From Sisyra terminalis (taxonomy: Eukaryota > Arthropoda > Insecta > Neuroptera > Sisyridae): a DNA stretch of 64,000 nt. The DNA is taken from assembly GCA_958496175.1 (NCBI GenBank), contig OY292279.1, positions 6,448,001-6,512,000 of the forward strand. Reading direction: 5' to 3'. Position numbers and translations under genes: made by a program. A model generated the notes under the pieces. That model worked only from the letters and a program-made list of their open reading frames with translations, was not told where the DNA came from and ran no database searches. Shown in pieces: positions 51,497 to 62,500 of this stretch; the first letter of the stretch is position 1; each line of letters opens with the position of its first letter.

Positions 51497-51823
51497 TAAA
51501 ACTGTTCAAAGCCAGCGAAAAAATCTTATTTTGATTATACTAAGTTATAGTCTAGTCTCAAAATGATATTAAAAATAAAACGGATTATCCGTAAGCCTTT
51601 CATTGGTAGTTCCTTAATCTTACTACCCAGTAGTAAATCATCATTTGAGACTTTGTGAATAATTTATGTTTCCATTTTAAATAATTTAAGTACCTATAGG
51701 GTTATAAACATGATGAACCATCTCCAGAATAATACGTTTTCCTGTTGAAGAAATCTAAATATATTTTCCAAATTAAATAATTTTTGAAAGCAATTTTCAA
51801 AAGCAACGGTTACTGTATTAGAG

Positions 51824-52040
51824 CAGCGGTTCCTAACCTTTTTCAGCCGCGGACCTCCAAGGAAATCAACCATAATGCCAAGGACCCTTGAGTGAAAAAA
51901 AGTGCAATTTTCGGACAATATTATATTTTAGTAATCCATCATTAAATTAAAAAATAAACTTTTTCAAATGGGACCGCGGAACCCCAAACATAGGCTGGCG
52001 GACCCCCAGGGGTCCGCGGACCACAGGTTAGGAAACAATG
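51824..52040. mobile_element. hAT MITE, 217 bp, perfect 8-bp target-site duplication
   Basis: Flanked by TATTAGAG at 51816-51823 and 52041-52048. Ends CAGCGGTTCCTAACC and GGTTAGGAAACAATG, subterminal GGTCCGCGGACCAC. This is the common insect hAT MITE layout. Non-coding. Confidence 0.85.
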
Positions 52041-52048
52041 TATTAGAG

Positions 52049-52479
52049 AACTAGTTAGTTTAAAATTTGCATTGTAGCATTTGTGGTTGCATAAAAGTAT
52101 GAAAAAAAGAAACATATAAAAGCCATAAAAGTCAAGTAACCTTAACGAAAATACGAATTTATTAATTCAATTAGCCATCAATTAACCAATCTAACATATC
52201 AAGCAGCAAAACCTTTTAAATATTCATTTTTTTTAAATAAAACTGGTTCTTATCGTAAGCTTTATATAAAATCTATCGAAATTAAATCGTTGAAATTTGA
52301 TTTTTAAATTTGAAGATGTGAATTATGTTTAATATTTGTCGACAATTTTTGCCCAGGTACTTGAAATGCTGCCTATTTTTATAATATGATAGTATTTTTC
52401 GTATTATTACTATTTTTATAATTTTATAATTTTGAGGTATTAGATGAAAAAAATAAAAGTCTGGATTGAGAAAACAATA
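52049..52479. other. Region 3' of takeout-like A
   Basis: AT-rich, no gene or element recognised. Confidence 0.4.
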
Positions 52480-52485
52480 TTTATT
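52480..52485 (-). promoter_or_regulatory. Possible poly(A) signal of takeout-like A
   Basis: Minus-strand AATAAA about 167 bp past the stop codon. It is plausible only by position. Confidence 0.3.
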
Positions 52486-52651
52486 GTAAGTATCACAAGA
52501 AAAAAAAACAAACACTTAAAGGAAACATTTTTTGTCAAAAAATCCTCAACTTTAAAAATATTGTACAATAATTGTTAAAATTAAATAATAACTCAAAATT
52601 CTTAGCATTTCGAGGCAACTATTCTATTAATTAATACAAGAAAATTTTGAG

Positions 52652-52857
52652 TTATTCTTCTCCTTCTTCTTTTTCGACTTTAACGGAATCCATTGACTCC
52701 TTATTGCCCTCAACTAGCCATAAATCTGTGGGCAATTTCAGGAAGATTTGATTCATCAAATCAATAAACACCGCAGCCAAACTATCGCCAATACTGTCGC
52801 TCAATTCCCCGATCACCTCCAGCCCGTGCATGTTCAGGAAATTATTCACCGTAGCAC
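52652..52857 (-). CDS. Takeout-like A exon 5 (C-terminus)
   Basis: 206 nt, acceptor CTTTCAG, stop TAA at 52652-52654. It encodes the terminal helix ATVNNFLNMHGLEVIGELSD, IFLKLPTDLWL and an acidic/lysine-rich tail. Confidence 0.9.
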
Positions 52858-55800
52858 CTGAAAGACCCAAAAACAACGACATTCTATGCCAAAAAACACG
52901 TTTGGTATTTTCTCACCCAAAACTTTATTTCCATTGAAGAGATTGTCCAATTTGATATTCATACTTCCGACTTTAAAGTTGACCTTCATGTTTTTGATAT
53001 ACATCAACTCTCTGCCTTGTTCCTCGATAAATTCAAAGTTGGTCGTAATGGCGGTGCGGACATTTTTTAAGATTAGTTTACAAGGCCCGTTTCCGACCAG
53101 TGGCAGTACAAGAATTTTTCCCACTAGATTGTACTGGGAATCAATGTCCAAAATGGGCAGGTCGATGCCAAAATTGAATTTGTTCTCAGCCAAGCGAAGA
53201 CTAAAATAAAAATGCCGTGAAAATTGAGAAAATTTTCGCAACCAAATATTGTAACGAATTTAGATAGTTTTTCGCAAAGATTTCATGGACTTGGAAAAAT
53301 GAATGGTTTCGTTTGCTATATTAACTAAATCTCTTAGCTAAAGCATTATTTTTGGCCAAAAATAAGCAATTTCTCAGTCAAAAGTTTAAACTATTTTAGT
53401 TTAAGGAGCCGCATGCGGCTCGGGCGTAATAATAAGTACATAATATAAAAGTTATAATAGTATAATAGTTAATATATAGTATAATAGTATAATATATAGT
53501 ATAATAGTTACAAAAGCAACCCCATGGGAATAGGATTCTTCCTAAAGTGTATTTATTGTTAACCAATAATGAACAAAAAATTACTTAAAAAAGTGTTTCC
53601 AAAAGTGCATAGTAATTTTCAAAGCACAAGAACAGGTTAACAAGAGTTGCACTACGACAAGTAGGGGAGACTGGGTACAAAAGTAACGGCGGGTCGAAAG
53701 TAACAAATGCTTTCTAGGTTTATCCAATAGACGAACATTGTTTTGCTGCCATCAAGTGATAGCCTAAAGCACCCCCCTCAATCGCATTAAGTCGACGCAT
53801 GCGCAGTGCATTGTTAGGTTATATAATAGGACGTAATTAATTTATTATTTATTGTTTACATAGTCGTAAAATAATTATAGCAATCCAAATATTTGCATAT
53901 CTATTATTGATTAGATAAATTGTACATTGTTTAAATTCATTTTTGTCAAGCACTTTCCGTTTTAAGGTTATATTACAAGTTTTATTAAAAATGAGAATGG
54001 GTACAAAAGTAACATTACCCCCTAGGGTACCAAAGTAATATGTTAGTTTTGTCCTCGTAATGATTTTATTATTAACATCATATTTTTATGAATATCTACT
54101 TCAATAGAATGGTTTTCGATACATTTCCGTGTTGGTAGTTCTTCATGCAGTAGTTCTTATGCGTTGTCGCGGCATTCTATTGATTCATTTCCATAAAATA
54201 TAAATTTATAAAATTCTTACGTCTGTCTGAACATTTCAATTTTAAACCCAATTTTAGGATAAATATTTGTTTCAAGAGGCCCTTATTCCAAAATTAACAT
54301 TTTTAAAATTTTTGTATGTCTGTCTGTCTGTGTGTCCCGATTTAACTAAAGAACGGATCAACCGAATTTAATGAAATTTGGTATTAAGATACAACACAAT
54401 TTTCCACATACTATAGGCTACTTCTTATTCCAAAAAAAATATTAAGAAAAGGTATTCCCTACGGATGAAAACAGAAATTTTTACTTTAGACAAGTGAGTT
54501 ATATATCATTGGAAAGGTAATTAAAAGTTAGAAAATAATCTGTAAAAATATTTTTAGTTGAATTGATAAAAAGTACAGTAAATTCAATTTAAAGTTTAAA
54601 AAATTGCCTCTTTGAAATATAAACTTTTATATATATAAGACAAATAGTTGATGTTAATAGCGATGCTAATAGAGATTCCTACTAATATTCAAAATCTAGA
54701 CCCTTAACTTCTATTATTTTAACGCGAGTATTTTGATAAGTTTCGACTTTTTTTCGTCATAATTAAGACCGACTTTATTTATGTATAGATGCTGATTGAT
54801 TTACGGATTATTTGGTCCACGGTAGGTAAACCTACCGTAGCTATACGCAATAGACATACTCTTTTTAGATATTTATAAATATTTTATAAATTCGACAAAA
54901 TAGTGTTTTTAAGTATGATTATGTTTTTCATAAAAGAAATAAGAAAAATAAAAAATTCCATATACTACCTCTACAAGGAGCAAACCTAAAAAGAAAACAA
55001 TCAATACCAACGTTACGCAAACGAAGTCGCGGGGATCAGCTAGTCATTTATATAAAGTCTTTAAATAAGTAATTTGTTGATTTACCTTGTACTATTGTTT
55101 TCATTAACAACCCTTAGAAGTCTACTTACTTTCGACCCACAACGACCCACAACTGACAACTTTTTTTTAACTCTATGTTATTCATATAAAACACATCATA
55201 ATTTAATAAATCAAGTTACTATTGTGAAGAATATAAACTAAATTTATATGTGGTTGTATTCATTTAATGGCAATAATAACACCCAGCCAGAAATCAAGGT
55301 AGAAGTACAAATTGTTACTTTTGTACCCGGTCTCCCCTAGTAGTTATTCACTTAAAAATAACAATTCCCACATTTTCTTTTGGCTGAAATATTAGTGTCC
55401 CAATAGTTAAATAAGGAGTACAAAAGTATCAAAAGTCTTAAGGGTGGATCACCATCAGAAAAAAAAATTTCGATTTTTTTTTCCATAAATGTCTTCTTAT
55501 AACATTCAAGAATAGATTGGAATAGCTGACTAAAGTATTTTCACTGATAAAAATTGAATAAATTGATTATAACATAAAAAAATATCTTAAAAAAACTTTA
55601 AATGCGTTTTTCTCGAAATCTACTTTTTAAAACTGGGAGACAAGATTTCTCAGAAACTATCCGACGGATTGACTTGAAACTGGAGAGTGTTATAGTTCAA
55701 CACGTCTTCTTGGTACTGAACCTCTGAAATTGGCCAAAACTCCCCCCCCCCCTCAAAATGGGAGAGGGGGAAAGGTCCAAAAAAAGGTTGTTTTTTTTAA

Positions 55801-58800
55801 CTTTTTTTTCAAAGTCGCGCCATTTTGTGAATTTTCAAATTTTTTCAGATTTTTGAGGTTCAGTACCAAGAAGACGCATTACCAAAACCTACATATTTGG
55901 AAAATCATGATCCGACTTCCGGTTTCCGAGAAAACTTGTCTCCCGTTTGCCTCCTCAGTTTTGAGGACCCTTTTTCAAAGCGCTGTAAAATGGGGAGGGG
56001 GGAGACATATCGGGGCAAATAAAAACAAATAGTTCAAAACTTCAACTTTTACATGCTGAAAACCGTTTTTTTAATATTTCTAAAAAAAAATGGCAGCAGT
56101 TTTAAAAAAGTCACTTTTTTTTTACGTTCTGACGGTGATCCACCCTTAAGAACACTGAGTAAAAGCTTTACTAAAGGCGATTTTCTCATCGAAGACTTAA
56201 CCATTCATTCTTCTAATTATAAAATAAATCAAAAACCAAAATAATTCAAGTCAGAAAAGCTGTGAAAAGCTCACTCGGAATAAGTCGGAACAGCTTTAGA
56301 AGGTCCACGAACTAGAAGATTAAAAAGGCTTCCACTTAAAGTAACGGCGCCTGCACCTTTGCTAACCCCCACACGTCGTAGCCGCAGTGGCTCAAATTGT
56401 GGTACATTAATTTCCGGAATTCCTACAAAAAAAAAAATCAAATAATTATTCCCATAGACCAACTGCAATTAAAGTGCACTTACCAATAGCCAAATGCGGA
56501 AACATCGCCTCGAATAAGTGAAGCAAACATTCATTCAGCTTTGGATCGGTTCGGTTGCATGTCAAAAGCCATTCAGCTACAAAAAATAGAAAAAAAAAGA
56601 AAATTTTAATTTTTCCATCATCTTTCAACCACTGCTTTTCTTTTCTCTCTAATTTAATTATGAAATAATGATTAGAAAGGGAAATTTTCTCCACTGTATA
56701 TTATAAAATGCAAATCGAAGAAATTTGTAATTTGTGTCGGTTTTAAACAAATATTTATATATATAAAGTAAGGATAATATAATTATTGTGAAATTGTCCG
56801 TCTCACCTAACGCTAATTAACAACAATAACGTTTGCGTGACGTTAAACATTAGAAATGATTTCCGGTCGTCATAGGAAGAGACACGTTGGAAAAGTGGAA
56901 ACTTCATGAATATTTTGCTGCATATAAAAATGAAATATTTTCTGCAAAATTTTCTCTTTTCTTTGCGAGTTTTATAAGAAAAGTAAAAAAAAACAAACTT
57001 TAACGTAGTGGATTAGGTAAATCGAATTGTTATACAATTAGGCCATGAGATGAGATCATTGGAAATTTGTTTTGCAGACAATGTTTGCATTTTTCATTTG
57101 CTAGATGTAAAAAAATATATCTTCATAATAGTACGCAATAACAAGTTAAGAAAAAAAAATTTCCGTGAATAAATTAAAATTGGAAAACGCGTGTTAACAC
57201 TAAATTAAGAGAAGGTCTTAAAGTGTATCAATATTGCCTTGATTTTGCACAGTAAAACCTGTTGAATTTACCAAACCACCTGCTTAAAAAATGCAGTAAA
57301 CTGCCTGAATTGACGTAAAACGTTTTGTGAGAAGAAAATTCTTTGTCCAGCAAAGAAAAACTATTGTAGACTCAAATCAAAAACTATTTTTGGATATAAG
57401 TAATAGAAATAATGCAACATCAAATCTTTGGTCTTTAATATGGTCTAAAATATCTAGGCCTCAACTGTAAAACCCACATTAACAAAAAGGTTGCTCAGAC
57501 TACAGCACTGCACCGTAGGATCGCCTGGATGACAGGCAAAAAGTCTTCGTTAAGTCTGTCATCCAAGGTAATGCTGTACAAGGCAGTGCTCAGACCCACA
57601 TGGGCATATGGGGTCCAACTCTGGAACGTGGTAAAGCCCAGCAACATTGAAATGATCAGAAGATGCCAAAGTAAAATCCTTCGGTCATTTCTTGGAGCTG
57701 GTCGATATATCAGGAATGACATCATTCAGCGGGACCTAAACGTTGAGGATGTCATTCAATTCATTAAGGAACTCACAATTCGATATGAAAAAGGGTGGAA
57801 GAACACCCAAACAAGTTGGCCTTGGGAACACTAAATGAACCTCCCCCCCACAAGAGACTAAAAAGAGGGCACATTAATGTTTTCTTGTAATTTTAAGAAG
57901 GTTAAACAATTTTTATCAAGCCATATAGTTTTAGATTTTATGTCTTGGTTCTTTTTTTTTCTTGTATATAGTTGTTAAGATTTTTACCACCATTGTTCCC
58001 TCATAACGATGGTCAGAAGAATGTAAATATTTTCTATTTTTATAAAGTCAGACTAATGTAGGCTAGGAACCCTACGGAAAAAGTATTGTTGTTTAAAGAG
58101 AAATATGGCACTTAAATGATTTCGATCATATTGTTAGGTTAAATGATCATTTTTTTTTTAAATACACTGTATTATGCTTTAAAAGTTTATATGATTTATA
58201 ATCCCCGTCTTCTACTCCATTATTCTGGGGGCCTTTTCTTAAAGTTTCTTCACACTACGTTCTAAAAGGACTTTTGTGTCCTAGTTTTGGTTCTAGTTCC
58301 AATAGTTCAGATTTGAAGATTTTTTTTCAAATTGTAGTGACCCATTAGTCGACCCACTAGCACTTTAATATCCTTTCTTTCTAAGTTCAGAAGTCCTTTA
58401 ATATATTTTTCAGACGGTTCTTTATCCCATCCTTTGGGAATTTACTTCTTGAATAAGTATTATAGAATTTTATTTATTCATTCCGATAACTGGTTCTGGA
58501 ACCATAAAAGACATGTCGTCCTGCTCGTTACCTTTATTGCCAGAGTATCTGGACTACAATTCCAGTATTTTGCTGTAATGATGGTTCATAATGTTTTACT
58601 TTTCTAATGCTCTTACGGTTCTAATGGTAGCCTATATCTTTATAATAATTTTTTTCCTTATTAATAACTTTATCTTTGATCAAATTAAACTTTTTGTATA
58701 TTCAAGAAAAGCATTACGATTGAATGGATAATCGAATATCTGCTTTTCAGCATATTTGGCCAGTTTTTGAGTGAGAAAGGGGACTAATTTTTTTCGAAAT

Positions 58801-59455
58801 TGATTGAGAAAATGTGTTTTAAAGAAGCCAGAATATGGACGTTAGAAATAACTTATTCCAGTGGCACTCCAAATTTTAAGAAACCGATCTAATGGTCAAT
58901 AAAGGTTGATGTTTTTCCTACATCCAAAACATCAAATCAAAAAGTTTTGGCTCATGTGTACTTTAGCACACCCACAATCTGGCAGCGTTGCATTTTCGAC
59001 TTTGTTTTTAATTAAATTCGCGATATTTTTGTTTATTCAATTCTAATATGGTATAATTCTATTTTTTGTGGCTAAATTTTCTTTATGGACCGATTTAATC
59101 GCAAATTAAATTAAAAACAAAGTCGAAAATGCAACATTGCCAGATTGTGGGTGTGCTAAAGTACACTTGAGCCAAAGTTTTTTTTTTGACAGTAATTTTT
59201 GTGGAAAGTTATTGAAAATATTTTCATTCTAAAGGTTAGAAAAAAGTATTATTTATGATAATTTGAGAGTTTGATTCGTTAATTTTGAAAATTCAACATT
59301 CAAGATTAAAATTACTAACTTACCTTGACTATTTTCAAAGTTAATATTAAGAAATATCGGATTTAGAAGATTTAGTAGTGCATTGATAAGTATTTTATTA
59401 CTTCCGAATCACAATCAATTAATGGATAATAATATATATAAATATATATAATATA

Positions 59456-59524
<69 letters not shown>

Positions 59525-62500
59525 ATCTCAAAGACTTATATATATTATTATCCATTAGTAGTGCAATCAAAAAATGATTAATAAAACTTCTTCAATCCTT
59601 AATCTCTGAAGAATTCACATGAATTAAAACGATTAAAAGTTATTTTTTTCCTAGAAAAAGTACTGTCCAAATAATAAAATGTATTTCTTCTTATTTTCAA
59701 AACTTAATCGTAAAAAATTGGGACAATTTTCTTTGGTTTTTCGGCCCAAAATTATATTTTGAGGAATACATTATTTTTTGGCAACAATATGATTGCTTCA
59801 CGAGGAGAATTCATTACGAAGATGATTTTTGATTAAAATACTACATTATCAGCTAATGTCCCAATTTTTGCTTGTCAGATTTCCATCCCATTTAAAATAT
59901 TTTTTTACTAAACTGCTTCACTAATTTATTGGTTAATCTATTAATCTATTGGTTAATCTATTGGTTAATTTATTGGTACATATATTACTAATACTTAATG
60001 ATAAATTATTATCAGAAATTGTCGATATATTGCTACAATGTATCGAATTATTATCTCTTAACCAACTAACCTTTGGTAATTAGATATTTTTGTAATAAAG
60101 GGCCTACGGCCCGGATTTTTCGAAAATGCTTAAGCACTGCGCCTTAAAAAAATTAAATAAAACCTACGCAATACAAAAATTAAAAAAAAATAATTTCAGT
60201 ATTAAAGGCACCAATCTTAATGAGCGATTTCCTGAAATTTTGATTTTTTCGTAAATGTATATATTCGGCTATTTTAAGAAAAATTAAAAAGAAATTCATT
60301 GTCTTACTAAAATAAACAGAATTTTTCATTCTTAAATTGTATCCTTATGGATAAAAAAAATCTACAGATATCTATGAATAAAAGATTAAAATTTTATTCT
60401 AAAAATATTACTTTTAACATATAATTTAAAATGAAATATTAATTTCCATTTTATAACTATTAGTTTGTATTTTACCGTTGAAACAATTAAAAATCAATGG
60501 ATGAATATTAACAATATTTAAATCCTCAAAATTGCAATGAATGCCAAATATGACAATTTCACTGTGTGCATAATTGGCAGCCAATTGTAATTAATAATAT
60601 TTTCAAGCATAAAGACAATAAAGAAAGTTGTAATACATAAAATGTATACAATGCTTAATTACCTTAAATTTGCCTAATAGTATAATGTAAAATTAGCATT
60701 AATTGACAAACAATTACAGAAATACTAGAAAGCATAACTTATCGTTAGACAGAAAATTAACCTGAGGATGATTATAAAATCAAAGAAAGGACAATTGTAT
60801 TTTGTTGCAAAAATATTTACGAAATTATGTTTTAATTGACTATAGCTATTATTGATGCCAATTTATTCAACTTCGACTGTAATTCATCTCATTATTGTAT
60901 ATTATGTCTTCCTTATAAAATATACAAAAATTTAAAATTAATGGTTTTAGGTTTTATCAAACGAATTTAAATCGTTTAACGATTAATTTTTGTTGGCTAA
61001 TGTTAGACATTCGGTTCCACTTGATTCAATAATTTTTCTTAAAAAGGAATATTTATAATTTTTTCTTCATACGATTCAATAGAACGAGATTTGAAAACCT
61101 TAGGCTTATTATGTTTCCTGGATCCCTTTTACATCTGTACTAATATATAAATGTCTGTACATTTCGATTTTGAACCCAATTTTAGGGTAAATATTTGTTT
61201 CAAGAGGTCCTTATTCCAAATTTAGCATTTTTAAAATTTTTGTCTGTCTGTCTGTGTGTCCCAATTTTACTAGAGAAAGGAACAACTGAATTTAATGAAA
61301 TTTGGTATTAAGATACAACACACTTTCCCACAGACTATAGGCTACTTATCATTCCAAAAAAATAATAAAAAAAGGTATTTCCTTGGGTAGAAAACAGAAA
61401 TTTGTAAACTAGACAGATGAGTTATATATCATTGGAAAGGTAATTAAAAGTTAGAAAATAATCTGTAGAAATATTTTTAGTTGAACTGATAAAAAGCACA
61501 GTAAATTCAATTTAAAGTCTAAAAAATAGGCTTTTTGAAATATAATTGTTTATTTATATAATACTTATAGTTGATGTTAATAGCGTAATGGGTTACGTGT
61601 CTGGCATTATAATGCTCCTAATTAAAAAGACGTGGGTTCGAATCTTACAGTAAACTAATAGAAAAAAGTTTAATTATATAGTTGAAATTCAGATATTTTA
61701 ATAATAAGGGTATAGATACACAATGGTTGTACTTAATTATGGAGGAACTGGGTTTCGTGCAATTGAACAAATTTTAATTTCGTAGTAGTTTTGTACATTG
61801 CCGTAGTGTAATAGTTCTGAGAAAAAGTTTCATTCGGGAGTCGAGACAAAGAAATGGGATTTCTATTAATATTCTAAATCTAGACCCTTAATGGACCTTA
61901 AAGATCTCTATTGGGAACAATGATTAGTATAAAGCCACTATTTGATTGAAATACTGGTTCTGGACCAATGATTGGAATTGCCGCTCCTTCATCGGTAAGG
62001 ATATCAGCCTTTTCGTTTTCTAGTATACCCTTATGGCTTTATCCTTGATTTTCCTAATTCAACCTCTTCTTGTCCAAGATTTATCTAAATGTAGTATTTT
62101 GGCCGTTAATAAAGAAAATTTTCAACTAAGTATATGTTAAAATTTTTAATGTTTCTGGCTGATATCATAAAATTTTTGGTCAAAACTTTAAAGATTTTTA
62201 AAGACAAGATGTACATTTATCACTACAATAAAAGGAACTTGTAGATTTTCAAAAGATTTGACAGAAAGTTATGAAGTTTATAAACCAATCATTCTTCTAA
62301 TTAATAAAAATTCCAAAGAATATATCCGAAGAATATTTTTATAGTCTAAACTCTTATTATATTTTTATAACGACATATTCTTGAAAATGCAACCATCCCA
62401 AGTAAAAACCATCAATAGTTATGCAAAAAAGAAACTTTTTTTTTCAATTGTATTTTAGTTAACTATCCCATAAGTAAAAATATTATCAGTTCTTGATTTA

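Noticed and set aside
52886..53209. 107-codon plus-strand open frame
   Set aside because: Antisense shadow of takeout-like A exon 4.
55730..56244. Plus-strand open frames of 100 and 63 codons
   Set aside because: They lie in or across the TTAA-flanked MITE and are absent from the sister copy at 18008-18708.
61577..61650. Possible tRNA gene
   Set aside because: A and B boxes are present but acceptor and anticodon stems do not pair; a SINE head is more likely.
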